From the NCBI GenBank assembly GCA_041752235.1, contig JBGSHM010000031.1, forward strand, positions 82,310 to 146,309: a stretch of DNA of 64,000 nucleotides, given 5' to 3'. The translations under genes and the position numbers were made by a program. This document shows, in pieces, positions 8,639-17,745 of the stretch (position 1 is its first letter; each line of letters starts with the position of its first letter). The notes under the pieces are model-generated. The model saw only the letters and a list, made by a program, of their open reading frames with translations. It ran no database searches and was not told where the DNA came from. The DNA comes from SpSt-398 sp041752235. Its GTDB lineage: Bacteria > Bacteroidota > Bacteroidia > Chitinophagales > Chitinophagaceae.

Positions 8639-11600
8639 TTAGAATTTCACATTCAGGTTAAAGCCGTAATTGCGGGTAGTGGGCAAAGAGGTTTGTTCGT
8701 AACCTACCCGGCTGTCACCAGAAGAGGCAAAAGCTTCCGGATCAAGATCGTCAATGTACTTTTTAATGATGAGTACATTCCGGCAGGAAGCTGAGAGAAC
8801 CAATCCTTTTATAAACTTCACGCGGCTTCCAACGAGGCTGGTCATATCGTAGCTAAGGGTAATATTTCTCAGCTTGATAAAATCCGATTTAAACAGGAAA
8901 GGATCGGCAATCTGCAGATTACGGTAATCTGTATAGAACAATTGGGGATCCACGGCAACGGTATTTGCTGCGCCGTTATCATAAACACCTGGGAATATAA
9001 CCCCGCCTTCGCGGCCAACCAGAGAAGCTTTGGTATGCCCCTGACGAAGACCATTGAGTGCCGTGGAAGAAAGCACTTTTCCACCGGCTTTGTAATCAAT
9101 ATGTACCAGTAGGGCCAGTTTCTTATACCGGAAGGTGTTGTTCCATCCACCGGTGAATTTCGGCAGGGCACTGCCAAAGAGTACGTCGGCACCGGTGTTA
9201 TTCAACAATCGCCCATTTGCGCCAACAACGATCTCTCCTTTTGCGTTTCTCCGGTAGGTACGAGCGGCAAGTTGATTCAATGGTTTGCCTACTTCGTAAA
9301 CAAGTGATCCAAGAAATTCATTTCCACCAAAGGAAGCTACAATGATCCGGTTGGTATTGGGCGCTAACGCTAAAACTTTTGTGGAGTTTGTGGCGGTATT
9401 GAAAGAACTGGTCCAAACAAAATCACGGGTCTTGACCGGAACAACTTCTAACAGGAATTCAATACCCTTGTTCTCCAGTGAACCCAGGTTCAGCGGCGTA
9501 CCAGTATAACCAGAGGCATTGGATATTTCTACGGTTAAGATCTGATCACGCGTGATCTTGTGATAAGCAGCGATGTCCAGGTTGACCCGGTTTCCAAACA
9601 TTTTCAGTTCCAGACCGATCTCCTTTTCGCTTACACTAAAGGGTTTCAACAAAGGGTTGGGACTGCTGGCATTGGAAATGGTTCCTAGGCTCTGCCCATT
9701 GAACTGATTAGCAAGAATACCATACGTCAGCAAACCCGTAAAGGCATTGATACCATTGGCACTTCCTACATCCGCGTAAGAAAGACGGAGTTTACCATAG
9801 TTCAACCAGGAGAATTTCTCCAGCAACTCGGAGAAGATAAAGCTACCACTCACAGATGGATAGAAATAACTGTTGTTTTTAGGATTTAATACGGTGAACC
9901 AGTCATTCCGGCCGGTAACGTTCAGGTAGATCAAATTCTTATACCCAAATTCGGCAAAGGCGTAAAGTGAATTGACCCTTTCGCGGTAAATGCTATAGCC
10001 GGTAGGGCTGTTGGGGTCTGACTTGGTGATACCGTTTTCAAACGAATAAAGATCACGCACAGTAAAATCAACCACACTTTGGTTAAAGGAATGGCTGTAG
10101 TTGGTATATATGTTACCGCCAACACTGAGGTCAACAGAAAAATCACCGAACTGATGATTACCACCTACCAGGAAGTCCATATTCAATTGTCTGCCGGTTC
10201 CGGTATTCACCCGGTAGTTTCCATTGAAACCTGTACCAGCTCCGTTAAGCGGAGTGGAGGTACCTGTACCGGTGGGTGTGTTTTGTTCAAAAAACGAAAC
10301 ACCGTAATCCATATTGGCTCGTCCTTGCAGGTACAGCCATTTAAACACATTATACCGTACAGTGGCGGTGGTGAGGAAACGGTCGCGTTTATTGGTGATG
10401 AATTGACGCGGCATGATGAAATAGGGATTGATCAGTGTGGTCTGGAAACCGGAGGTTTGTCTTTCCGTTCCATTTGGATTAACTGCTTTATCCCGGAATA
10501 CATCCAATCCAATGGAATTGGCCATCCGCATGATAAAGTTTGGAGTGCCGATTCCTTGTACCCCTACCTGTGGAGGATTTTTGTTCACTTCATTGGTGTA
10601 ATTCAAATTGATCTGTACAGAAAGTTTGTCCGTCAGACTATGATTGACACCCAGATTGACGATACGTTTATGGTAGTCATTATTAGGGGAGATGCCTTTG
10701 GCATCCTGATTGGAAAAAGAGGCGCGAAAACTTCCTTTGGCATTTCCTCCCGAAAGGGCAATGGTATTGGTAAAGGAAGTTCCGGTTCTGTAAAACTCTT
10801 TGATTCGACCGGGATGGGCAACATAGGGTCTCAATTCTCCATCAAACTGCACGGTCGGTACGCCATCCAGTTTCGCACCCCAGCCAAATTGGCCAGTGGT
10901 GATTGCTTGTCCCTGGGTAGTGGGGCGGTTTCCGGCCTGTCCCTGCCCGTATTCCATTTGGAAATCGGTGAAATCAAGCACTTCATCCGCCGAAAAGTTG
11001 GTGTTGAATTCAACACCGATACCGGTATTCCTGGCGCCACTTTTTGTGGTGATGATGATTGCGCCATTGGCAGCCCGGGAACCATAAAGGGCGGCAGCGG
11101 TAGCACCTTTAAGAACCGTCATGCTCTCAATATCATCCGGGTTAAGTTGTTGAAGATTATCTCCAAGGTCGATCGAGTTATTTCCGCTGGCACTTTGCGC
11201 CCCCTGGTCCATGGGCAGACCATTGATCACGATCAGCGGCGAGTTATTTGCCCCATTGAAGGCAGATTGACCACGTAAACGGATCTTGGTGCTGGCACCT
11301 GCACCTGCCGAGGGCGGTGAAATGTCCAACCCGGCGATCTTTCCCTCCAGCGACCCCATCATGTTGATGGTTCTGTTTTGCTGGACCTCATTCATTTTCA
11401 CGGTTTCAGCCGCATAGCCCAGCTTCCTGGATTCCCGTTTGATACCAAGCGCTGTGACGACGACCATGTCAAGATCGGTGCCTTCGCCGCGGATCATGTC
11501 CACATTCACTTGTGTCCGCCCATTTACCGGAACCTCCAGCGCAATGTATCCAATATAGCTTATGATCAGCGTACTGTTTGCTTCCGCAGTGATGCTATAA

Positions 11601-11800
11601 GCTCCGGCTGCATTGGTGGAAGTAGCCCGGCTGGTTCCTTTGACAGTAACGGTGGCGCCATTGACAGGCTTTTTCTGTTCGTCAACGACAGTTCCGGTTA
11701 CTGTTTGGGCTGAGGCAGAGGATAGTAAAGTGAAAAGACAACAGATTAACATAATACCGTACAGAAGCCGCTTACGGTAAGGTTGGAGGTTTTCGTTCAT
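8639..11800 (-). CDS. SusC/RagA-family TonB-linked outer-membrane transporter
   Basis: With the ATG at 11800 the protein has 1053 residues and a clear Sec signal (LLYGIMLICCLFTLLSSASAQ). Then come a carboxypeptidase-D-like domain (TVTGTVVDEQKKPVNGATV), a TonB box region (DMVVVTALGIKRESR), the plug (GKIAGLDISPPSAGAG, IRLRGQ, SPLIVINGLPMD, LNPDDIESMTVLKGATAAAL, YGSRAANGAIIITTKSG) and a long beta-barrel ending in aromatic-rich strands (TRNYGFNLNVKF). It imports the ligand captured by SusD, powered by TonB. A frame open to 11869 adds residues before the signal and was not used. The next genes suggest a sugar-acid or pentose-rich ligand. Confidence 0.94.
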   Translation of the reverse strand: MNENLQPYRKRLLYGIMLICCLFTLLSSASAQTVTGTVVDEQKKPVNGATVTVKGTSRATSTNAAGAYSITAEANSTLIISYIGYIALEVPVNGRTQVNVDMIRGEGTDLDMVVVTALGIKRESRKLGYAAETVKMNEVQQNRTINMMGSLEGKIAGLDISPPSAGAGASTKIRLRGQSAFNGANNSPLIVINGLPMDQGAQSASGNNSIDLGDNLQQLNPDDIESMTVLKGATAAALYGSRAANGAIIITTKSGARNTGIGVEFNTNFSADEVLDFTDFQMEYGQGQAGNRPTTQGQAITTGQFGWGAKLDGVPTVQFDGELRPYVAHPGRIKEFYRTGTSFTNTIALSGGNAKGSFRASFSNQDAKGISPNNDYHKRIVNLGVNHSLTDKLSVQINLNYTNEVNKNPPQVGVQGIGTPNFIMRMANSIGLDVFRDKAVNPNGTERQTSGFQTTLINPYFIMPRQFITNKRDRFLTTATVRYNVFKWLYLQGRANMDYGVSFFEQNTPTGTGTSTPLNGAGTGFNGNYRVNTGTGRQLNMDFLVGGNHQFGDFSVDLSVGGNIYTNYSHSFNQSVVDFTVRDLYSFENGITKSDPNSPTGYSIYRERVNSLYAFAEFGYKNLIYLNVTGRNDWFTVLNPKNNSYFYPSVSGSFIFSELLEKFSWLNYGKLRLSYADVGSANGINAFTGLLTYGILANQFNGQSLGTISNASSPNPLLKPFSVSEKEIGLELKMFGNRVNLDIAAYHKITRDQILTVEISNASGYTGTPLNLGSLENKGIEFLLEVVPVKTRDFVWTSSFNTATNSTKVLALAPNTNRIIVASFGGNEFLGSLVYEVGKPLNQLAARTYRRNAKGEIVVGANGRLLNNTGADVLFGSALPKFTGGWNNTFRYKKLALLVHIDYKAGGKVLSSTALNGLRQGHTKASLVGREGGVIFPGVYDNGAANTVAVDPQLFYTDYRNLQIADPFLFKSDFIKLRNITLSYDMTSLVGSRVKFIKGLVLSASCRNVLIIKKYIDDLDPEAFASSGDSRVGYEQTSLPTTRNYGFNLNVKF

Positions 11801-11833
11801 AAAGCAATTCGTTTTATTTTTTAAAAAAATAAA

Positions 11834-11861
11834 GTCAGAAACCTTCCATTCCGTTTCTGAC
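11834..11861 (-). promoter_or_regulatory. Leader hairpin or operator upstream of SusC
   Basis: GTCAGAAAC (11834-11842) and GTTTCTGAC (11853-11861) form a perfect 9-bp inverted repeat with a 10-base loop, 34 bases before the SusC start codon in the divergent spacer shared with an AraC-family gene. It could be an RNA hairpin in the SusC leader or a protein-binding site. No T-run follows on either strand. Confidence 0.5.
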
Positions 11862-12037
11862 GGTGGCAATCGGGCACTAAAGTATCCTGTCTCAAAACCA
11901 AAAACTTCTAATAAAGAACGTTGGTGAATTTTGTAAGTTTAGGTGGAATAATTTCCCTTTCTTTATAGGGTAGGTTTTGCCCATACCGATCATGGTTATT
12001 TAGTGATTGCTTAATTCAGGCATGTTCAGGATTGCTT

Positions 12038-12925
12038 ATGAATCAATTTGTACTTTGCCATAGTACTGCATTGGAGTTGCGACTATTTCCCCAGATCATA
12101 GAAATAGGAGTAATAAAAAATGCCGCCATCCGCCTGAATGGTTTCTCCTCGACGACAGCCAACAGCCTCCGCATTTTTTATATTCAGGAAGGAAAGTTTG
12201 AATGGTGTATCGATCACCGGCCATTTCTGTTGTTCCCAGGCGATCTGGCCCTGATCCTGCCCGGTGTTGAATTTGGAAATGAGAATGGGGTGTTGGAGAT
12301 CGGCACATTTACCTGGATCGAACTCGGCATTGGAATCAGCAGGAGTGGGGGAATTCAGTTGGGACCTTGGAGTAGCCTGACTGAGGCTGAAACCCGTTCA
12401 GTCAGCAATGTATTACTCTCCGATCATCCACCTGTACTCTTAAAATTTACAGAGGCAGGCCAGATTCTAAAGAATATACAGTCGGAATTATTTTCCCTGG
12501 GAATCGGATACCAATCAAGGGTAAACCATCTGCTGGATGAAATGCTTATTCAATTATCGCGGCAGTTCACCCGAATGGCCAACCCGGGACGTGACTTTCC
12601 AAAAACTTTCATGAAACTGGAGGAGGAACTCCGTCGCAACCTGTCACATCAATGGACGGTGGAAGAGATGGCTTCGCTTGTTGGGCTTGGTACCACACTT
12701 TTTAATGATAAGGTGAAAAGCTATTCCGGGTTTTCTCCCCTCAGCTACCTGATCAATATCCGGATTTCTGAAGCCATCAAGCTTTTGAAGCAACCAGATA
12801 TCAGCCTGACAGACATTGCGCTTGATATTGGTTTTTATTCCTCGCAACATTTTTCCACTACGTTTAAAAAACTAACCGGCTATACACCCAGTGAATTCAG
12901 AAAAAATCATTTTCGAAAGAAATAA
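12038..12925 (+). CDS. AraC-family transcriptional regulator
   Basis: A 295-residue regulator. Residues 1-190 form a cupin-like sensing domain (FYIQEGKFEWCIDHRPFLL, FPGDLALILPGVEFG). Residues 200-292 hold the two helix-turn-helix motifs of AraC proteins: WTVEEMASLVGLGTTLFNDK and ISLTDIALDIGFYSSQHFST, followed by FKKLTGYTPSEFRKNH. The ATG at 12038 was chosen over an in-frame TTG two codons upstream. It is divergent from SusC and 9 bases ahead of the FGGY kinase, so it probably controls both the plus-strand sugar-acid operon and SusC/D in response to a sugar acid. Confidence 0.92.
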   Translation: MNQFVLCHSTALELRLFPQIIEIGVIKNAAIRLNGFSSTTANSLRIFYIQEGKFEWCIDHRPFLLFPGDLALILPGVEFGNENGVLEIGTFTWIELGIGISRSGGIQLGPWSSLTEAETRSVSNVLLSDHPPVLLKFTEAGQILKNIQSELFSLGIGYQSRVNHLLDEMLIQLSRQFTRMANPGRDFPKTFMKLEEELRRNLSHQWTVEEMASLVGLGTTLFNDKVKSYSGFSPLSYLINIRISEAIKLLKQPDISLTDIALDIGFYSSQHFSTTFKKLTGYTPSEFRKNHFRKK

Positions 12926-12934
12926 TGTTCAAAT

Positions 12935-14452
12935 ATGGAATGCATCATCACCATAGAACTTGGCACCAATGCAGTAAGGGTTTATGCCTTTGATTTGCAG
13001 GGGAACAATATAGGGTCACTGAAAGGGTATTACCCCACCTTTCACCGCGAACCGGATTATAGCGAGCAGGATCCGGATCAGATTTTTATTACGATGCTTT
13101 ATGTGCTTAAGAACCTGCTGAATGAAATTTTGTACCCCAAAAAGTACAAAGTATCCATCATCTGTTTCAGTTCTTCCATGCACAGCGTGCTGCCGGTAGA
13201 CAAAAGAGGAAACCCGATGGGGCATGCCATTACCTGGGCCGACAACCGCGCGCATAAGGAAGCAGCCGAACTGAAGAACTCCACGCTGGGAAAGAAGATT
13301 TACAACACTACCGGCACACCCCTTCATCCTATGTCGCCGCTGGCCAAGATCGCCTGGATCAAAAACAATGAAAAGGAGAAATTCAAACAGGTTAGCAAAT
13401 TTTTATCATTAAAGAGTTATATCCTTCAACAACTCACCGGTGAATGTCTGATCGATTACAGCATTGCCTCAGCCACCGGGCTGTTGAATATTCATAAGAT
13501 CAAGTGGGAATCGGATTCGCTGAAGTTTGCCGGCATCAATGCGGCCATGCTTCCTGATCTTGTTCCGGTTTCTGCCCGCGCCGGAAAATTAAACAAGGCC
13601 TATCAGGCATCACTCGGTTTGTCGGCCGATACAAAGATACTGGTCGGTTCAAGCGATGGGTGTATGGCTATTTTGGGTGATGGCGTGAATGGAGAAGGCA
13701 TGGCCACCATTACGGTGGAAGACAGTGGTGCCGTAAGAGTAATGGGTAATGAAGTGTTGCAGGATGAGAAGCAACGCTTCTTTAATTACCTGCTTACCGA
13801 GAACCGGTATGTTTCAGGTGGGCCTACCAATAACGGCGGTATCATCTTCGAATGGTTTACCCGTCAGTTTGGAAATTTTAAAAACCCATTTGATATCGAG
13901 CAAAGCATGCTCGAATTAATTAACGAGGCGGCAGGGATTTCTCCCGGGTCTGACGGGTTGATCTTTTTGCCCTATTTGCTGGGAGAGCGGGCACCCATCT
14001 GGAATGCCAATGCAAGAGGTGTTTTCTTCGGCGTGAATATCAAGCATGAAAAGGCCCATTTTGTTCGGGCAGCTATAGAGGGAATTCTGTATGAAATATA
14101 CAGCATTGGCAAAACGCTGGAGGAACACCGAAACATTAAAAGCCTTTCCATCAATGGTAGTTTTGGCAGCCTGCCTTTCTTTACACAAATGGTAGCGGAT
14201 ATCTATAACAAACCCGTTCGGTTTCGTCAGGATTACCACAGTGTAGGGTATGGATCCTATTTATTAAGCGCTACCGAAATGGGTATTTATGCTTCGCTGG
14301 ATGATGCCGTAAAATCGGTCGTGCTTTCAGACGAGGTCAAACCCGACAAACAAAACCATAAGCAGTACGAGAAGTATTTCAGGATTTTTGAACGACTTAG
14401 TACCAAACTGGCCGATGAATTTGCAGAAATAGCCCGTTTGCAACACCCCTAA
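12935..14452 (+). CDS. FGGY-family carbohydrate kinase, gluconokinase-like
   Basis: A 505-residue FGGY kinase. The N-terminal phosphate loop region is IELGTNAVRVYAFD, the catalytic aspartate lies in VGSSDGCMAILGDG (near residue 245), and the C-terminal sugar-kinase region reads LLGERAPIWNANARGVFFG. The stretch TGTPLHPMSPLAKIAW (near residue 125) is typical of the gluconokinase branch, which makes 6-phosphogluconate. One oddity is VEDSGAVRV where most FGGY kinases have a threonine before the SGA triplet. It lies between the AraC regulator and a symporter with gaps of 9 and 11 bases, so these genes form one operon. Confidence 0.85.
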   Translation: MECIITIELGTNAVRVYAFDLQGNNIGSLKGYYPTFHREPDYSEQDPDQIFITMLYVLKNLLNEILYPKKYKVSIICFSSSMHSVLPVDKRGNPMGHAITWADNRAHKEAAELKNSTLGKKIYNTTGTPLHPMSPLAKIAWIKNNEKEKFKQVSKFLSLKSYILQQLTGECLIDYSIASATGLLNIHKIKWESDSLKFAGINAAMLPDLVPVSARAGKLNKAYQASLGLSADTKILVGSSDGCMAILGDGVNGEGMATITVEDSGAVRVMGNEVLQDEKQRFFNYLLTENRYVSGGPTNNGGIIFEWFTRQFGNFKNPFDIEQSMLELINEAAGISPGSDGLIFLPYLLGERAPIWNANARGVFFGVNIKHEKAHFVRAAIEGILYEIYSIGKTLEEHRNIKSLSINGSFGSLPFFTQMVADIYNKPVRFRQDYHSVGYGSYLLSATEMGIYASLDDAVKSVVLSDEVKPDKQNHKQYEKYFRIFERLSTKLADEFAEIARLQHP

Positions 14453-14463
14453 ACCAATAGAAA

Positions 14464-15423
14464 ATGAAAGGATTGACCTTTACAGCGATCATGTTAGCTG
14501 CGGTTACGCTCACGCTATTTTTCCCGTCCTGGTTTGTTCAATGGGGTAGCTTCTCCTTAAGCAATGCCATCATCCCCTTGATCCAGGTTTTGATGTTTGG
14601 CATGGGTTGTTCGATGAGTGTGAATGATTTTGCCGCGATCATAAAATCACCTAAGGGAGTGATCATCGGTATTGCCAGCCAATATACCATCATGCCATTG
14701 CTGGGCTTTGGGTTGGCAAGTCTTACCAATTTTCCACCCGAAGTTGCCGCTGGAATTGTCCTGATCGGTTGTTCACCCAGCGGTCTGGCCTCAAATGTGA
14801 TGGCTTATCTCGCCAAAGCCAATCTCGCGCTCTCTATCACAGTAACCTCTGTTTCTACTTTGTTGGCTCCGTTGATTACCCCGCTCCTGATGAAAATGTT
14901 TGCCGGAGCCATGATTGAGATCGATGTGATGAGAATGATGTGGGAGATATTCAAAATGATCATCATCCCCATTGGAGCAGGACTTCTGTTCAACCGCTTA
15001 TTGCATGGAAAAATAAGATGGCTGGATCGTGCCATGCCCTTTGTGTCCATGTTCAGCATTACGGCCATTGTGGTCATCATCACGGCTGCAGGAAGAGATC
15101 GTTTATTGAATATCGGTTTGCTGCTTTTCGGCCTGGCCCTGGTTCATAATGTTTTTGGGTATTTTCTGGGCTACTGGTTTGGGCGGGTATTCCGGTTATC
15201 GGAACGGGATTGCCGGACGATTGCCCTGGAAGTGGGGATGCAAAATGCCGGGTTGGCTTCCGGGATCGCCAAAGAATTGGGAAAAGTGGCCACCATGGGA
15301 TTGGCCGCGGCTGTATTCGCGCCGCTGATGAATATCACTGGCTCGATGCTGGCCAACTGGTGGCATAACCGGCCACCTAAAGATCAACCGGAAGACTTTA
15401 TTCCCAAATTAACCGTAAAATAA
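14464..15423 (+). CDS. Bile-acid:sodium symporter (SBF/BASS) family transporter
   Basis: A 319-residue membrane protein with nine or ten hydrophobic segments. The family signatures are FGMGCSMSVNDFAAIIKSPKGV (near 45-65), LIGCSPSGLASNVMAYLAKANLALSIT (near 100-125, the sodium-binding crossing region) and ALEVGMQNAGLASGIA (near 255-270). BASS-family carriers move organic anions with sodium; a place between a gluconokinase-like kinase and dehydratases suggests a sugar-acid or keto-acid substrate here, which is an inference. Gaps to both neighbours are below 12 bases. Confidence 0.88.
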   Translation: MKGLTFTAIMLAAVTLTLFFPSWFVQWGSFSLSNAIIPLIQVLMFGMGCSMSVNDFAAIIKSPKGVIIGIASQYTIMPLLGFGLASLTNFPPEVAAGIVLIGCSPSGLASNVMAYLAKANLALSITVTSVSTLLAPLITPLLMKMFAGAMIEIDVMRMMWEIFKMIIIPIGAGLLFNRLLHGKIRWLDRAMPFVSMFSITAIVVIITAAGRDRLLNIGLLLFGLALVHNVFGYFLGYWFGRVFRLSERDCRTIALEVGMQNAGLASGIAKELGKVATMGLAAAVFAPLMNITGSMLANWWHNRPPKDQPEDFIPKLTVK

Positions 15424-15428
15424 ATGAT

Positions 15429-16373
15429 ATGAAAAATAAGAAAATGATCATGATGGCCCTTTTGCTGTTAACCTGTATGAGCACCTTGTATAGTCAACAG
15501 GTGCAGATCAGCAAAGAGCAACTACTGGCACTGACTCCCGAATGGAAAGGAGAGCGGTTTGCGGATGGCCGTCCTAAAGTGTCTGATAAAATTCTCGAGC
15601 GCATGAAATCGGTCAGCGTGGAAGAAGCCTGGGCCGTTATGAAAAACGCGGGGTATAACTACCAGATCGCGGAGGGTTGGCAGGTCATAAACCCCGATAG
15701 TGTGCTAGTGGGCAGAGCCGTTACCGCCACCTTTATGCCAGGGCGCCCGGATGTTTGGAAAGCCATTGATTCCCTTGGGAAAAAATCCGGAAAGCGCGGA
15801 CAGAATACCTGGGCCGTGGATCTCCTGGTTAAGGGAGATGTGTATGTGGCGGATCAATTTGGTGCCAAGCGAAATGGCCCCACCATTGGTGACAATGTGG
15901 GAAATGCCATTTATGCCAAAAGTGGGAATGGGATTGTATACGATGGGGCCTTGCGTGATGTGGAAGGCTTGAAAGATATCGGCGGATTCACTTCCTATTA
16001 TACCAGTTACGATCCTTCTCATCACAACCCTCCGGGAGATTTAAATACCATGATCGTTGGCATTAACCAGCCTACCCGTATCCGGATGGTTACCGTAATG
16101 CCCGGTGATGTGGTCTTAGGTAAACTGGGTGTAGTGGTATTTGTGCCTCCCCATCTGGCTGAAAAAGTGGTGACCACTTCTGAGATCGTCCGTTTACGTG
16201 ATTTGTTTGGCCATCAACGCTTGCGCGAAGGAAAATATACCGCCGGACAAATTGATGCCCGCTGGTCGGATGAAATTGAAAAGGATTTTTCGCAGTGGCT
16301 CAACGATCATATCAACGAACTACCGGTTCCAAAAGAATATATCCAGCAATTTCTCAAAGACCGTACCTGGTAG
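15429..16373 (+). CDS. Exported RraA-family protein (aldolase/decarboxylase-like)
   Basis: A 314-residue protein with a Sec signal peptide (MIMMALLLLTCMSTLYSQQ), then an RraA-type fold from about residue 50. The family core is visible: AVTATFMPGRPDV, VYVADQFGAKRNGPTIGDNVGNA and IVYDGALRDVEGL, the Arg-Asp pair being the metal and oxyanion site of 4-hydroxy-4-methyl-2-oxoglutarate aldolases and related lyases. A glutamate common in catalytic members is replaced by aspartate in GDNVGNA. RraA-fold enzymes are usually cytoplasmic, so the secretion signal and the extra 50 to 100 residues are unusual. Its operon mates handle sugar acids, so a lyase acting on a keto-acid outside the cytoplasm is plausible but unproven. 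Confidence 0.8.
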   Translation: MKNKKMIMMALLLLTCMSTLYSQQVQISKEQLLALTPEWKGERFADGRPKVSDKILERMKSVSVEEAWAVMKNAGYNYQIAEGWQVINPDSVLVGRAVTATFMPGRPDVWKAIDSLGKKSGKRGQNTWAVDLLVKGDVYVADQFGAKRNGPTIGDNVGNAIYAKSGNGIVYDGALRDVEGLKDIGGFTSYYTSYDPSHHNPPGDLNTMIVGINQPTRIRMVTVMPGDVVLGKLGVVVFVPPHLAEKVVTTSEIVRLRDLFGHQRLREGKYTAGQIDARWSDEIEKDFSQWLNDHINELPVPKEYIQQFLKDRTW

Positions 16374-16414
16374 TCCATTATTATTTCGCCTTAATCAACA
16401 ATAAATAGAATCAT

Positions 16415-17695
16415 ATGAACCGCAATACATCAAGAAGATCTTTTCTCTCCAAGGCTGGCATCGCCACAGCAGTGGCCCCCTTTGTTTCTCTGGGTAGTTT
16501 TGGAAGAGGTTATGAGGACGCCGTCGAGAAATCTCCCCGAGCATCCGCGCCATCCGACCTGAAGATCACCGGAATCAAATGTGGGTATGTCCGTGGGAGT
16601 TTATTTGTCCAGGTGTTTACCAACCAGGATATAATTGGGTATGGAGAAGGGGTGGATGCGGTGGGGGGTACCTACCATCTGGTAAAGAATTTTGAATTCA
16701 GGTTAAAGGACCGCAATCCGCTGGATGTTCACCGGCTGTTTGAAGATATACGCAAAGGTGGTTTTTTCCAGGGTGCCCAGGCCGGTATGTATGTGGCCGT
16801 ACTTTCCGCCATTGAAACCGCGCTTTGGGATATTGCCGGAAAGGCATTGCAGGTACCGGTGTATCGTTTGCTCGGAGGTAAGTTTCGGGATAAGATCCGT
16901 GTTTATTGCGATACGGCTCTTTATCAGCGTAACCTGCCCACACCAAATGATTTTGCGGAAGCTGCCCTCAAATCAAAGAACATGGGTTTTAATGCGATCA
17001 AATTTGATCTGGACCAGGCCAATGATCCCGGGAAATACGACCGGTATAACTGGACAGCCAGTCCGGCGGAACTAAAACGGATGTATGACCAGATAGCAGC
17101 GGCTCGTGGGGCCGTAGGGCCTAACGTGGATATACTGGTAGACATGCACGGCCGGTATGATGCATTTACCGGGCATGCGGTGGCAAAACTCATGGAGCCA
17201 TTAAATCTTATGTGGTTGGAAGAGCCCACTCCTGCGGAGAATGTGGATGCTTATAAATCCATTAAAGATTCAAGCAGTACACCCATCGCGGCGGGAGAGA
17301 ACCAGTATTTGGCACATGGATTCCGCCGTATGCTGGAAATTGGGGCAGTGGATGTGGTGATGCCCGATCTGCAAAAGGCGGGTGGTTTGGGAGAAGGGCA
17401 GCGTATAGCCAATCTGGCTAATTTGTATTATACCCCATTTGCCCCGCATATGGTGGCTTCCTTCCTGGGTTGTATGGCGGCCTGTCATGTCTGCGCTTCG
17501 GTACCCAACTTCATGATCCTGGAATGGCAATCCTATTTCCATACCGATCCCATGTACAAAGAGATTGTCACCTATGAAGGAGAGTGGGTTAAAGACAGCT
17601 TTATCACCCTTTCCGAAAAACCTGGAATTGGCGTGGAGTTGAATGTCGATGCCATGAAGAAGTATGCGGTCAGAAATGTGCCGTTTTTTGAATAG
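16415..17695 (+). CDS. Tat-exported enolase-superfamily (mandelate racemase/aldonate dehydratase) protein
   Basis: A 426-residue member of the mandelate racemase/muconate lactonising enzyme group. A twin-arginine signal is visible (NTSRRSFLSKAGIA), so it is probably exported folded. The barrel carries the expected catalytic set: KFDLDQ (lysine region), the metal ligands in VDMHGRYD, WLEEPTPAEN and AAGENQY, and the histidine in FAPHMVAS. The overall pattern resembles D-galactonate-type dehydratases that turn an aldonate into a 2-keto-3-deoxy acid. It ends the plus-strand operon, 41 bases after the RraA-like gene. The exact sugar acid is unknown. Confidence 0.85.
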   Translation: MNRNTSRRSFLSKAGIATAVAPFVSLGSFGRGYEDAVEKSPRASAPSDLKITGIKCGYVRGSLFVQVFTNQDIIGYGEGVDAVGGTYHLVKNFEFRLKDRNPLDVHRLFEDIRKGGFFQGAQAGMYVAVLSAIETALWDIAGKALQVPVYRLLGGKFRDKIRVYCDTALYQRNLPTPNDFAEAALKSKNMGFNAIKFDLDQANDPGKYDRYNWTASPAELKRMYDQIAAARGAVGPNVDILVDMHGRYDAFTGHAVAKLMEPLNLMWLEEPTPAENVDAYKSIKDSSSTPIAAGENQYLAHGFRRMLEIGAVDVVMPDLQKAGGLGEGQRIANLANLYYTPFAPHMVASFLGCMAACHVCASVPNFMILEWQSYFHTDPMYKEIVTYEGEWVKDSFITLSEKPGIGVELNVDAMKKYAVRNVPFFE

Positions 17696-17712
17696 AACAT
17701 CAGCGGTCTGCT

Positions 17713-17745
17713 ACCGGGCTAAACCAGTGATATGGTTTTCCCGGT
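17713..17745. terminator. Hairpin between convergent genes
   Basis: ACCGGG (17713-17718) pairs with CCCGGT (17740-17745), and AAACCA (17721-17726) with TGGTTT (17733-17738), giving a nearly continuous 12-bp stem. It lies between the stop codon of the plus-strand dehydratase and overlaps the stop codon of the minus-strand oxidoreductase. There is no T-run; a bidirectional transcript end is likely. Confidence 0.5.

Noticed and set aside
10079..11278. A 399-codon open frame on the plus strand
   Set aside because: It is antisense to the SusC plug and barrel, has no family motif, and the SusC reading is unambiguous.
11877..11884. TACTTTAG as the SusC promoter
   Set aside because: It is one base off consensus and has no TTG at 18 to 20 bases, so it was not listed as a promoter.
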